A stretch of DNA of 23,131 nucleotides from JBBQKP01 sp038326995 (lineage in GTDB: Bacteria; Planctomycetota; Phycisphaerae; Tepidisphaerales; Tepidisphaeraceae). Below, in pieces: positions 13,225 to 21,930 of this stretch; the stretch's first letter is position 1, and each line of letters opens with the position of its first letter. Both the position numbers and the translations under genes were made by a program. Location: assembly GCA_038326995.1 (NCBI GenBank), contig JBBQKP010000031.1:1-23131 (forward strand), read 5' to 3'. The notes under the pieces are model-generated. The model did not search any database and was not told the origin of the DNA. It was given only the letters and a program-made list of their open reading frames with translations.

Positions 13225-14409
13225 TTACGGTTTGTTTGTCGCGCGGTCTGTGCGGTCCCACGATTTTTGCCGATTCCGGAAAAACGAGAGATAAAGCGCT
13301 AGTTTGACGAGCATATAGCGCGGCACAGACAGCAGGTTCCTGACCTTACCTGGCGATTCGTCGAAGGTAAGGTATCCGACCAAGACCGCCAAGACGACCG
13401 CCAGCAACGCGACGGCCGAGATGATAACATATCCGATTAACGGCGGCCAGATCGCCCATGCGCCCACGTTCACACAAAGATTGCAGACCAGCAGGACAAA
13501 TAATAACGTGAGCGGCGGGACCATGACATCGAGCGCCAGTGCGGTCTTTTGTCGGTTGAAACTCAGAAGCGAGGGCAGCGCGAGCGAGAAGATTGTCTGC
13601 AGGTGCCCATGACCCCATCGGCGGCGCTGCGTGACCGCGGCGGTAGACGACGGCGCGAGCTCGCCGTCAATAAACGCGAGCGGACAGAGGATCGCGCTTT
13701 TGCCCTTGTCCGCCAGATCAAAACTCATCGCCATATCTTCGACGATGTTTTCACTCGCCAGAGGCAATTCCCTGACCGTGGTCCAGTCAAATGCGATACC
13801 CGCACCCGTGCACGTGCAAGGCCCGCCCAGTCGCCACCAGCCCAAAGGCCTGACGTGGTTCTTGATCAGAAACGCGATGTAGCTCGCGACGTCGATATGG
13901 TTGTCTGAGGGTCGAAGGACGTAGACGCCCTGTGCGGGCCGTCCTGTTGCGACGACCTGCGCAGCCAGCGCATCGAGCGCGCCATGACGCAGTGTGACGT
14001 CCGCGTCGCAAAAGACCACGATCTCAGGCGGATTTTCGATCAATCGCTTCACGCCGAAATCGAGTGCGAACCCCTTGCCACGCAGGGACAAATCGCACCG
14101 CTCGAATACCGTCGCCCCGGCCGAGCGTGCGACCTGCGCGGTGTCGTCGGTGCAGTTGTCCGCGATCACCAGAAGTTGATCGCCCGGGAAAAGCTGATTC
14201 GTGACCGAAGCAAGAGTCCTGACAAGGCCAGTCGACTCATTGTGCGCGGGGACGATGACCGCCAAACTGGGCCTTGGTCGAAGGAGTGGCAATATCTTCG
14301 CGCGTCCAAAGAGTACCGCGACAACAATCTGCACGATGACCACCGTCGCCAGGGCAACGACGATGCCGGTGAAGAGTACGAGTCCGACGTTGATCAACAG
14401 CCAGGGCAT
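13225..14409 (-). CDS. Membrane-bound family 2 glycosyltransferase
   Basis: A 394-residue processive-type GT2 enzyme that transfers sugars from nucleotide sugars to a lipid or growing polysaccharide at the inner face of the membrane. An N-terminal membrane segment (residues 5-34) precedes the GT-A domain: VIVPAHNES (51-59), ADNCTDDT (83-90), the metal-binding DAD (135-137), TGAGIAFDW (201-209), EDMAMSF (224-230, catalytic-base region) and QRRRW (261-265, the acceptor/product motif of cellulose- and hyaluronan-synthase-like enzymes). Two or more membrane segments follow (about 292-347), then a basic tail. The sugar specificity cannot be read from sequence. It lies 143 bases downstream of the asparagine synthase-like gene, with which it probably forms part of a polysaccharide locus. 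The ATG at 14409 is the natural start; the Shine-Dalgarno sequence is weak. Confidence 0.92.
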   Translation of the reverse strand: MPWLLINVGLVLFTGIVVALATVVIVQIVVAVLFGRAKILPLLRPRPSLAVIVPAHNESTGLVRTLASVTNQLFPGDQLLVIADNCTDDTAQVARSAGATVFERCDLSLRGKGFALDFGVKRLIENPPEIVVFCDADVTLRHGALDALAAQVVATGRPAQGVYVLRPSDNHIDVASYIAFLIKNHVRPLGWWRLGGPCTCTGAGIAFDWTTVRELPLASENIVEDMAMSFDLADKGKSAILCPLAFIDGELAPSSTAAVTQRRRWGHGHLQTIFSLALPSLLSFNRQKTALALDVMVPPLTLLFVLLVCNLCVNVGAWAIWPPLIGYVIISAVALLAVVLAVLVGYLTFDESPGKVRNLLSVPRYMLVKLALYLSFFRNRQKSWDRTDRATNKP

Positions 14410-14552
14410 CCGGCGAATTCTCTATTGTTAGACAAGGATACCGCTGAAGACGACGGTCTGGTTGCGGAACTAAACGATGATCGCGAAAGGTGTGCAAATT
14501 GCCAGTTTCAACTTTTCAATTTCGAATTGCTTCTCACTCATGACGCTCTTGT

Positions 14553-16508
14553 TCAAGCCACACGCAGGCCATGCTTCCTTGCCCATCGCAACAGGATATA
14601 AATAGACCAGATTCGCGACCAGTAAAGTCCGGGTTGCTTGCTCTTAAACGCCTGCCATAACGCCCAGACCGCCTTGGGTTGAAGTCCGACTGCCCGGACT
14701 TGCTCGGCGTCGCCGAGTGTTCGTTCAATATCCGGAGCGAGCGCCTGCCTGATCCATCGGTCAAACGGGAGCACGAATCCACTCTTGGGACGGTCAAAAA
14801 TGTTCGGATCCAGCCCCACCAGCCCGGCGTCTCGCAGCGCCTGCTTGCGCCCGACGGGTGAAAAACGCACATCGTCCAAGAGCCCGCTCGCCGCCGCGTT
14901 CACCGCGATATCAACCAGCGGCAATCGCGTTTCAAGCGCGACGGCCATGCTCGCGACATCCGTATCACGCAGCAGTCGCTCGCCCAGAAACAATCGCCGC
15001 TCGAGCACGGATATCGCCGCGAGGTCTGACAAGCCTTCAATTTCCTTGCGGAGTCGTTTTTGCATTTCGACGGACAATCCGAAGTGGTCGTGCGGCGACG
15101 CCCCGATCGGCTCCAGCAAATCCACCACGAAGTTCGGCCTGAACATTGCGTACGCGAGCTGGTAAAGATCCAGAACGTCGTCGCCCGCGCTAAGAAAATC
15201 GGGCAGCTTCGCCCAACGCGTCTGCGGCGCGACGTGCGAGCTTTTTGCTTTGCCAAGCCGCGCAATGAGGTCGGCAACTTTGTATTTCGCATTGGCAGGA
15301 ACGAGTCGCGTCAGTCGAGCGGCCCGCAGCAGTTTGGGCAGACGCGCAAAGCTCTGATACCCGCCGAAAAGCTCATCCCCGCCCGTGCCAACCAGCGCCA
15401 CCGTCAGCCCCGCTTCACGGACGGCCTTGCTGATGAAAAAGCTGTTGACCGCATCAAACGTCGGCTGATCAAGCGCATCAATCGCGGCGTCGATCTCGCC
15501 GACAAATCGCTTCTCACTCAAGTTGATCTCGTGGTGCTCGCTGCCGATCGCGCGTGCAACCTGAGCGGCGTAGGTCTTCTCGGAAAACTCCAGTTCATCG
15601 AACGTGAGCGTGAACGTATTGATGCGCGACACGGACGTCTTGGAAGCGAGATTCGCGACGGCAGAGCTGTCGACGCCGCCCGACAGAAACACGCCCACCG
15701 GCACATCGGCCAGCAAATGCAGGTCGATGCTTTCCTGCAGGCGTTCTCTCAATTGATTGATCGAACCTACACACCGCTCGGATGCTGGCCGGACACCAAT
15801 CGAAGTCGAAATGACAGTTCGGTCTCGCACACTCAGGATTTCGCCCGACAAAAGCGAACGAATCTGCGACACGATCGTGCCCGGCCCGGTGACAAACCCG
15901 TTCCAGATAAACCTGCCGACCGCGTGCCGACACAGCGTCGGCCTTTGAATTAGCCCGCTCGCGAGAATCGCGCGAATCTCACTCGCGAAGACGAGCGACC
16001 ATTCGGAACTCGTTTCGACATCACTATTGATCGCGACATAAAGCGGCTTGATGCCCAGCGGGTCGCGCGCCAGGAAAAGCGTTCGCGTCAACGGGTCGAA
16101 CTGCGCGAAGGCAAACATGCCGCGAAGATCAGCCAGCGCGGCCGTGCCATCCAACGCGAGGCTTCGCAAGAGCACGGCCGTGTCACCCGTACTTGCGAAC
16201 GTCTCGCCCCGCGCTTCGAGCCTCGCGCGTACGGATTTGAAATTGTAAATCTCGCCGTTGAACGCGATGACCTGCTGACTCTTCAAATCGACCATCGGCT
16301 GATTCGCGCGCGGGTCCAGATCAAGAATTGCCAGCCTGCGGTGCGTGAGCATCACGCCTTGCCCGCTTGCGTCGGCGTCGCTTTCCCACGATCCGTGCGC
16401 GTCGGGTCCGCGGTGTGAGAGGGCGGCGTTCATACGCGCAAGGGCCGCGCGATTGGCGGTGCCAGAATCATTACCTACTCGCCCGATGATGCCTGCGATG
16501 CCGCACAT
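14553..16508 (-). CDS. asnB: Glutamine-hydrolysing asparagine synthase-like amidotransferase
   Basis: A 651-residue two-domain enzyme. The N-terminal class II glutaminase starts with the catalytic Cys2 (MCGIAGIIGR) and has HRGPDAHGSW (32-41), THRRLAILDL (55-64) and FNGEIYNF (83-90). The C-terminal synthetase domain has the ATP pyrophosphatase loop FLSGGVDSS (274-282). The reaction is amide transfer from glutamine to a carboxylate, aspartate in true AsnB. Copies sitting in exopolysaccharide loci, as here between a GT4 and a GT2 gene, are often thought to amidate a sugar acid or another glycan component; that is inference. It starts 14 bases after the GT4 stop, so it is almost surely cotranscribed with it. 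Length and start agree with the family, since Cys2 must be the second residue. Confidence 0.92.
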   Translation of the reverse strand: MCGIAGIIGRVGNDSGTANRAALARMNAALSHRGPDAHGSWESDADASGQGVMLTHRRLAILDLDPRANQPMVDLKSQQVIAFNGEIYNFKSVRARLEARGETFASTGDTAVLLRSLALDGTAALADLRGMFAFAQFDPLTRTLFLARDPLGIKPLYVAINSDVETSSEWSLVFASEIRAILASGLIQRPTLCRHAVGRFIWNGFVTGPGTIVSQIRSLLSGEILSVRDRTVISTSIGVRPASERCVGSINQLRERLQESIDLHLLADVPVGVFLSGGVDSSAVANLASKTSVSRINTFTLTFDELEFSEKTYAAQVARAIGSEHHEINLSEKRFVGEIDAAIDALDQPTFDAVNSFFISKAVREAGLTVALVGTGGDELFGGYQSFARLPKLLRAARLTRLVPANAKYKVADLIARLGKAKSSHVAPQTRWAKLPDFLSAGDDVLDLYQLAYAMFRPNFVVDLLEPIGASPHDHFGLSVEMQKRLRKEIEGLSDLAAISVLERRLFLGERLLRDTDVASMAVALETRLPLVDIAVNAAASGLLDDVRFSPVGRKQALRDAGLVGLDPNIFDRPKSGFVLPFDRWIRQALAPDIERTLGDAEQVRAVGLQPKAVWALWQAFKSKQPGLYWSRIWSIYILLRWARKHGLRVA

Positions 16509-16522
16509 GATTGATTGGGTCT

Positions 16523-17716
16523 CTATTTCTGAATCAATGCAATGATTTTTTTAGATTCGATGCCCGCATCATGTCGGCTGTGCACGGCCTGTGCGCCGGC
16601 CGCGCCCATTTCAGTCAGCTTGTCGATCGACGTATCGAGACACCGCGCCATCGCCGCCGCCAGTCGATCCACCGAGCCCGCGGGCACGAGAAATCCGCTT
16701 TTTCCGTCTTCGACAAGTTCCGGAATCCCCGCCACCGTCGTCGTAATCACAGGTCTGCCCAGCGCAAGTGCTTCCATGAACACCACGGGCAAACCCTCGG
16801 CGAAACTCGGCATCACCATCGCACGCGATCCAAGAATCAGCTCGCGCACTTTGTCATTGCTGGTCGTGCCTAAAAGCGTGATGTGGCCGCCGAGACTGAC
16901 CTGCGCGATGCGCGCCTCGATCACTTGCCGCATCGGCCCGTCGCCCGCCAGCACGATGCGGAATTCCCGATGCGTTTCGCGCAGCTTCGCCGCCGCCTCG
17001 ATGAGAATGAGCTGGCCCTTTTGCTCGCTGAGTCTGCCGACGCATACGAACTGCCGAACGTCGGGCACGGGCGAGGCTGCGCCGCTCAGAAAAAGTGAAT
17101 CGACGCCGCAGTGGACGACATGAATCTTGTGCCACTGATCATGTTCGCACCATCGAAAAAGCTGACTCCTGGTAAAGTCACTGATGCCGACCACGAATTT
17201 CGCGGCGGAGATTTTGTCAGCAAGATTAATCTCCAGCGGCTTGTCGAATTCTTCTGGGCCGTGGCACGTGAAGCTGAACTCCGGCCCGCCCAAGAGGTGC
17301 TGCAGATGCGCGACGGTCGTGCTGTTCGTGCCGAAGTGCGCATGAAGATGGGTGATGTTTTTCGCCCGCAACATCTTCGCTAGCGTGGCGGCTTCGACGA
17401 GATAAAACAGGTTCACGAGCAGACCTCGCTCGGACTTTCTGCCGTAGCGAATCGTCTGCATCAGCGCCCGGAAAAATCGGCCGGGCGAAGAAAGAGCGCC
17501 GAAGGTGTTTAGAAGAAGCATCGTCTTGCCCGCGCCAAGAACACTCGTTGTTCTCTCGCGCTCGGCCTCGTCGCGCGCGTCGGCAAGGGGTGCGTCGAAC
17601 CTCCGCACCGTGAAGCGATCGACCGGAACGCCGTGTGACTCGATGCCGGCAATTTCGCGGCGAATAAAGCTCTGACTGGGCTGCGGATACTGGTTGACGA
17701 GGTAGGCGAGCTTCAT
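16523..17716 (-). CDS. Family 4 glycosyltransferase (GT-B fold), exopolysaccharide type
   Basis: A 397-residue retaining glycosyltransferase that uses a nucleotide sugar, probably in the cytoplasm or at the inner membrane face. The N-terminus MKLAYLVNQYPQPSQSFIRR is typical of the colanic-acid/EPS subgroup of GT4. HLHAHFGTNSTT (123-134), FTCHGPEEF (149-157) and VVGISDF (175-181) mark the acceptor-side domain. FVCVGRLSEQKGQ (223-235), LAGDGP (256-261) and the EX7E motif (E307 to E315 in SFAEGLPVVFMEALALG) mark the donor-binding domain. It starts 37 bases after mutL and ends 14 bases before the AsnB-like gene. Sugar and acceptor are unknown. Confidence 0.92.
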   Translation of the reverse strand: MKLAYLVNQYPQPSQSFIRREIAGIESHGVPVDRFTVRRFDAPLADARDEAERERTTSVLGAGKTMLLLNTFGALSSPGRFFRALMQTIRYGRKSERGLLVNLFYLVEAATLAKMLRAKNITHLHAHFGTNSTTVAHLQHLLGGPEFSFTCHGPEEFDKPLEINLADKISAAKFVVGISDFTRSQLFRWCEHDQWHKIHVVHCGVDSLFLSGAASPVPDVRQFVCVGRLSEQKGQLILIEAAAKLRETHREFRIVLAGDGPMRQVIEARIAQVSLGGHITLLGTTSNDKVRELILGSRAMVMPSFAEGLPVVFMEALALGRPVITTTVAGIPELVEDGKSGFLVPAGSVDRLAAAMARCLDTSIDKLTEMGAAGAQAVHSRHDAGIESKKIIALIQK

Positions 17717-17753
17717 CGTGTGAGGTCGTTGATTCAGGCGGGTGACGGGGTGT

Positions 17754-19697
17754 TTAGAAACCCGTGCGTTTGAACTGCTTTTCCAAGTCGCGAAGTGACA
17801 TACGAAGCATCGTCGGGCGGCCGTGCGGACAGTTGCTCGAGCGATCGACCAAATCCTTGCGGGCCAGCAATGCGCTGATCTCCTCGGGCCTGAGCGTATC
17901 GCCCGCCTTCACCGCCGCCTTGCACGCCATCATGTCCAGCACGCTGTGCAGCATCTGCTCTTTACTTAGTCTCCCATCCTCCGCATCGGCGAGATCGAGC
18001 AGGCTCGTGAAAAAATCACCAATATCTAGCTTTTCCAGCATGCTTGGAAACGCGTCAATCGCAATCGCGTCGGGCCCGATCGCGTGCGCTTCGATACCCA
18101 GCTGATGCAAGAGCGGCTGCAATCCCGCGGAACCGGTGTGACTCGAACCATCCAGCAGCGCGACTTGCCGACTGCTGGCGCGGATCGTCACGGGAAGCAA
18201 TAGCCGCTGACTTTCGAGCGGCGCCTGGCCGACCTTCTGCATGAGCTCTTCGAAGAGAATTCGCTCGTGCAGCGCGTGCTGATCGATGATCACGAGCCCG
18301 TCATCCGTCTCGGCCACGAGATAGCTGTTGTGCAGCTGAAGCGCGGAAGTCGGGCTAGATTGCGGGCTCGATTGAAAGTGCGAGATGGTGTTCGACGCAG
18401 GAATTGACGAACCAGACGGGCCCGAGATTTCGCTCATTACCGGCAGCGGGGCGGGAAGTCGGTCGCCGCCGAAGACCGACAAGCCGCTTGAAGAACTGCC
18501 GCCCGCATTTGTCTGTCCATTTCCGGATGCACGGAAGAAATCTGCAACCTGCTGACGTGCGGATTGTCTGTAATCCGACGTCGGCGGCGAATGAGACGAT
18601 CCGCCAAACGGCACACCAGATTGAGCCTGCCCGGGCCCGGGACCGCTCGAAAAAATCGGCGAAGGGGCCAGGTCATGCGCGAGCAAAAGTTCGCGCACGC
18701 TGCCCATCACCAGCCCGTGAATGCGCGAGCTGTCGTGGAAGCGGACTTCGCTTTTTGTCGGGTGAACGTTGACGTCGACGTCCTGAGGCGGGAGCTGAAT
18801 CAAGAGCACGGCCGCGGGGTGTCGGCCCGGCTCGGTCAAGCCGCGAAACGATTCGCGCAGCGCGTGGCTGACGGACTTATCCCGCACCGCCCGGCCGTTG
18901 ACGTACAGGTGCTGATGCCTTGCCGTGACGGCCGCGAGTTCGGGCAGGCCGATGATGCCGTAGAGCCTCGTCCGGGCGGAATTTTCTTTCTGATCCAGCG
19001 TCAGCGATCTGCCGCGAAACGTGTCGGGCCAGGCCTCCAAAAGCCTCAGCACCGGATCGCTGACCGCCTGCAGATTCATCGTCGCTCGGCCGCCCACCAC
19101 CAGCTTGAACGCCACGTCGGGCCTGGGCAGCGCGAGCCTGAGCATCATGTCAGAAACATGCCCGGCCTCGGTGGACGCGGACTTAAGAAACCTTCGCCTG
19201 GCCGGGACGTTGTAAAAGAGATTTCGCACCTCGACCACCGTGCCGACGTTCGCCGCCGCCGCGGTGATTTCTGACAGCACTCCGCCGCGATTTTCGATCT
19301 CCGCCGCAGCCAGGTCTTCGGGCGTCCGCGAGAGAATTCGAGCGTGCGAAACCGATCCAATTGAAGCGAGCGCCTCGCCGCGAAAGCCCATCGTGGCGAT
19401 GCGAAAGAGGTCTTCGTCGCTCCGGATTTTGCTGGTGGCGTGCTGTGCGAAAGCGAGTGTGAGCTGCGCGGCCGGGATCCCGCCGCCGTTGTCGGTGATT
19501 CGAATCAACTCCCGTCCGCCGTCATCGATTTCCACGGTGATGATTGTCGCGCCTGCGTCGAGCGCATTTTCGACGCACTCTTTGACCACCGACGCCGGGC
19601 GCTCGATCACCTCACCCGCCGCGATGCGGTTGATCAGCGCCTCATCCAACTGTCGGATCGGCTGGCGGTGTAGAGGCTGTTCGAGAAGGGGGCTCAC
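17754..19697 (-). CDS. mutL: DNA mismatch repair protein MutL (endonuclease-type)
   Basis: MutL couples MutS mismatch recognition to strand removal. The GHKL ATPase domain shows NRIAAGEVIERPASVVKE (23-40, catalytic Glu40), ITDNGGGI (67-74), HATSKI (86-91) and GFRGEALASIGSV (104-116). The C-terminal domain has the nicking motif DQHALHERILFEE (472-484), ACKAAVKAGD (591-600) and CPHGRPT (623-629), plus a beta-clamp-type QxLLxP motif (QRLLLP, 497-502). So this is a MutL that nicks DNA itself, as in organisms without MutH. A Gly/Ser/Pro-rich linker spans about 345-450. I use GTG at 19697 (VSPLLEQPLHRQPIRQL, 647 residues). The frame continues to an ATG at 19847, but those 50 residues are not conserved-looking and would overlap the arsR promoter. 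mutS is not in the window. mutL is divergent from arsR. Confidence 0.95.
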   Translation of the reverse strand: MSPLLEQPLHRQPIRQLDEALINRIAAGEVIERPASVVKECVENALDAGATIITVEIDDGGRELIRITDNGGGIPAAQLTLAFAQHATSKIRSDEDLFRIATMGFRGEALASIGSVSHARILSRTPEDLAAAEIENRGGVLSEITAAAANVGTVVEVRNLFYNVPARRRFLKSASTEAGHVSDMMLRLALPRPDVAFKLVVGGRATMNLQAVSDPVLRLLEAWPDTFRGRSLTLDQKENSARTRLYGIIGLPELAAVTARHQHLYVNGRAVRDKSVSHALRESFRGLTEPGRHPAAVLLIQLPPQDVDVNVHPTKSEVRFHDSSRIHGLVMGSVRELLLAHDLAPSPIFSSGPGPGQAQSGVPFGGSSHSPPTSDYRQSARQQVADFFRASGNGQTNAGGSSSSGLSVFGGDRLPAPLPVMSEISGPSGSSIPASNTISHFQSSPQSSPTSALQLHNSYLVAETDDGLVIIDQHALHERILFEELMQKVGQAPLESQRLLLPVTIRASSRQVALLDGSSHTGSAGLQPLLHQLGIEAHAIGPDAIAIDAFPSMLEKLDIGDFFTSLLDLADAEDGRLSKEQMLHSVLDMMACKAAVKAGDTLRPEEISALLARKDLVDRSSNCPHGRPTMLRMSLRDLEKQFKRTGF

Positions 19698-19824
19698 GGC
19701 GAGATGATAGTCGTGCTGCGGCAAAGGACGAAAGCGCGCAGAGTGTAAGAAGTAGAGACAAAAGTGCGTCACCCTCTCAAAGCGTCCATGCTGCTGACCG
19801 TAAATCGCGAATGATGCCCAGGCG

Positions 19825-19853
19825 TTGACACCCGCGGACGTGCTCATTACATT
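19825..19853 (+). promoter_or_regulatory. Promoter of the ars operon
   Basis: A perfect -35 box TTGACA (19825-19830) is separated by 17 bases from a -10 box TACATT (19848-19853, four of six matches to TATAAT). Transcription would start near 19860, only about 7 bases before the arsR ATG at 19867. This fits the absence of a Shine-Dalgarno sequence before arsR. Confidence 0.75.
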
Positions 19854-19866
19854 CGCTTACACGAAT
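19851..19866 (+). promoter_or_regulatory. Probable ArsR operator (inverted repeat)
   Basis: ATTCG (19851-19855) and CGAAT (19862-19866) form a perfect inverted repeat with a 6-base spacer (CTTACA). It overlaps the -10 box, covers the expected transcription start and abuts the arsR ATG. Position and symmetry suit autorepression by the dimeric ArsR encoded next to it; binding is inferred. Confidence 0.6.
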
Positions 19867-20295
19867 ATGAAGACGGCGAAGAAGCGAGTCACGAAGCAAA
19901 GCAGCGGCGATCGAATCGATCGCATCTTTCGTGCGTTCTCTGACCGCACTCGCCTTCGAATCCTGAGCATGCTGCGCGGAGAGAAGGAGATTTGCGTCTG
20001 CGACATCGTCGAAACCCTCGGCCTGCCGCAGCCAAAAGTGTCGCGCCATCTCGCCTACCTCCGCAGGGCCGGTCTCGTGCAGGCACGGAAGCAGGGGCTG
20101 TGGATGCACTACTCGCTTGCACAGGCCCGCAGTGAGTTTCACACCCGAATTCTCGATTGCCTCGGCTGCTGCTTTATCGATGTGCCCGAACTGGCGAAGG
20201 ACGCCGTCCGACTCCGCAAAGGCTTGAAGGTTCAATCCGCGCGGGTACAGCTATCGGTACACACCGTTTCAACAACCGCCCGGTGCTGCAATTAA
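19867..20295 (+). CDS. arsR: Arsenite-responsive transcriptional repressor, ArsR/SmtB family
   Basis: A 142-residue winged-helix repressor that leaves DNA when it binds As(III). The helix-turn-helix region is VCDIVETLGLPQPKVSRHL (44-62), preceded by AFSDRTRLRILSMLRG (23-38). The metalloid motif EICVCDIV (41-48) has C43 and C45, matching the first two cysteines of the E. coli ELCVCDLC motif; the third is Val48 here. A second cluster CLGCC (C98, C101, C102) sits in the C-terminal helix, and the protein ends in RCCN. The ATG at 19867 is preferred: earlier in-frame codons fall within the promoter (TTGACA). It is the first gene of the ars operon, 58 bases before arsC, and divergent from mutL. Regulation is probably by the inverted repeat directly before its start codon. 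Confidence 0.94.
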   Translation: MKTAKKRVTKQSSGDRIDRIFRAFSDRTRLRILSMLRGEKEICVCDIVETLGLPQPKVSRHLAYLRRAGLVQARKQGLWMHYSLAQARSEFHTRILDCLGCCFIDVPELAKDAVRLRKGLKVQSARVQLSVHTVSTTARCCN

Positions 20296-20353
20296 TGACC
20301 TCCCTTTTTTTCTTTCAAATATGCGGCTAAGCGTATGTAGTGGAGTAAAGTTT

Positions 20354-20809
20354 ATGTCGAAACTAAATGTCTTGTTTCTCTGCACCGGAAACTCCTGCCG
20401 ATCGCAGATGGCAGAGGGTTTCGCACTCCTGCTCAAAAGTGATGTGATCAAGTCGTATTCTGCAGGCACGGCCCCGCAGGGAATGAACCCGCTCGCAGTC
20501 AAAGTGATGGGCGAAGTTGGCGTGGATATTTCGGCGAATCAGTCGAAGCACGTCAATGAGTTGGTGGATGAGCTGATCAATGTGCCGCTCGATTTTGTCG
20601 TGACAGTGTGCGGGCACGCGAATGAAACGTGTCCGGTATTTCCCGGCAAAACGAAGGTCGTCCACGTCGGCTTCGATGACCCGCCAAAGCTCGCGGAGAG
20701 TGCCAGGTCAGAAGATGAAGCGCTGGTTCACTACAGGCGAGTGCGCGACGAGATCAGGACGTTCATCGAATCGCTTCCTTCGAGCCTGAATGCGGTGGGC
20801 GAGTCATGA
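20354..20809 (+). CDS. arsC: Arsenate reductase ArsC, low-molecular-weight phosphatase (thioredoxin-type) family
   Basis: A 151-residue cytoplasmic enzyme that reduces arsenate to arsenite. The LMW-PTP-like active-site loop is LCTGNSCRSQMAEG (9-22), with nucleophile Cys10 and Arg16. The resolving cysteine pair is in TVCGHANETCPVFPG (84-98; C86 and C93), the arrangement of the B. subtilis / S. aureus ArsC type. FDDPPK (107-112) supplies the general acid Asp of the fold. Electrons would come from thioredoxin. The ATG at 20354 is chosen because GGAG lies 8 bases upstream and the protein then begins MSKLNVLFLCTGNS as in the family. Its stop overlaps the acr3 start (ATGA), implying translational coupling. 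Confidence 0.96.
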   Translation: MSKLNVLFLCTGNSCRSQMAEGFALLLKSDVIKSYSAGTAPQGMNPLAVKVMGEVGVDISANQSKHVNELVDELINVPLDFVVTVCGHANETCPVFPGKTKVVHVGFDDPPKLAESARSEDEALVHYRRVRDEIRTFIESLPSSLNAVGES

Positions 20810-21903
20810 GCAGTGTCACCAAGCAGCTTTCGTTTCTCGATCGCTATCTCACGGGCTGGATCTTCGCCGCCATGGTGCTGGGCATCGGCCTGGGATACGC
20901 AGCCCCCGGCATTCGCTCCGCGTTCGACAGCTTTTCTGTCGGCACGACCAACATTCCCATCGCGCTGGGGCTCATCCTGATGATGTTCCCGCCGCTTGCG
21001 AAGGTGCGTTATGAGGAACTCGGCGACGTGTTTCGCGACTGGAAAATTCTTTGCGTTTCGCTCATTCAAAACTGGCTCATCGGTCCCGTGCTCATGTTCG
21101 TTCTGGCCGTCGTGTTTCTGAGCGGCCATCCGGAATTTATGGTCGGCCTGATCATGATCGGCCTGGCGCGGTGTATCGCGATGGTCATCGTCTGGAACGA
21201 ACTGGCGAAGGGAAACACACAGTATGCGGCCGGCCTTGTGGCGTTCAATAGCGTGTTTCAGGTGCTTTTTTACAGCCTTTACGCGTGGTTGTTCATCACC
21301 GTCCTTCCGCCGATCTTCGGGTTGCAGGGCGACATCGTGCCCATAGGCATTGCTGACATCGCCCGGAGCGTGGCCGTGTATCTTGGTATTCCGTTCGTTG
21401 CGGGGATGGTCACGCGATACGTGCTGGTCAAATCAAGAGGCCGTGATTGGTACGAGCAGATTTTCATTCCGCGCATCAGCCCCATCACGCTGGTAGCGCT
21501 GTTGTTCACGATCGTCGCGATGTTCATCTTTCAGGGCGAGCGAATCGTGCGACAGCCGATGGATGTGCTGCTCATCGCGGTGCCGCTGCTCATTTATTTT
21601 GTTCTCATGTTTCTGGTGAGCTTCTGGATGGGCCGTAAGGCGGGTGCGGATTATTCCAAAACTGCGACGGTCGCGTTCACGGCATCGGGCAATAACTTCG
21701 AGCTGGCGATCGCGGTTGCGGTGGGCGTTTTCGGCATCAACCATGGAGCCGCCTTCGCCGCGGTCATCGGCCCGCTGGTCGAAGTGCCCGTCCTCATCGG
21801 CCTGGTGCATGTCTCGCTTTATTTTCAGCGTCGCTACTTCAAAAATGAACTCGACACCACGCCGGTTGCACCCATCGAAACGGGTTGCCCGCGCGTCATC
21901 TAA
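20806..21903 (+). CDS. acr3: Arsenite efflux permease, ACR3 family
   Basis: A 365-residue inner-membrane carrier that exports arsenite. It has about ten hydrophobic segments. The conserved cysteine of the family is in GLARCIAMVIVWNELAKG (C123). Other typical stretches are PPLAKVRYEEL (62-72) and, near the C-terminus, the segment ATVAFTASGNNFELAIAVAV with a conserved Glu. It belongs to the ACR3 type rather than the larger ArsB type. The start ATG overlaps the arsC stop by four bases (ATGA at 20806-20809), and arsM follows after 27 bases. Confidence 0.96.
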   Translation: MSSVTKQLSFLDRYLTGWIFAAMVLGIGLGYAAPGIRSAFDSFSVGTTNIPIALGLILMMFPPLAKVRYEELGDVFRDWKILCVSLIQNWLIGPVLMFVLAVVFLSGHPEFMVGLIMIGLARCIAMVIVWNELAKGNTQYAAGLVAFNSVFQVLFYSLYAWLFITVLPPIFGLQGDIVPIGIADIARSVAVYLGIPFVAGMVTRYVLVKSRGRDWYEQIFIPRISPITLVALLFTIVAMFIFQGERIVRQPMDVLLIAVPLLIYFVLMFLVSFWMGRKAGADYSKTATVAFTASGNNFELAIAVAVGVFGINHGAAFAAVIGPLVEVPVLIGLVHVSLYFQRRYFKNELDTTPVAPIETGCPRVI

Positions 21904-21930
21904 ATTTTCAAACCAATATAAGGAAACACC

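Noticed and set aside
19698..19847. A 50-residue N-terminal extension of MutL to an ATG at 19847
   Set aside because: MutL proteins begin just before the IRQLxxxxxNRIAAGEV motif. The extension overlaps the ars promoter and has no conserved-looking sequence.
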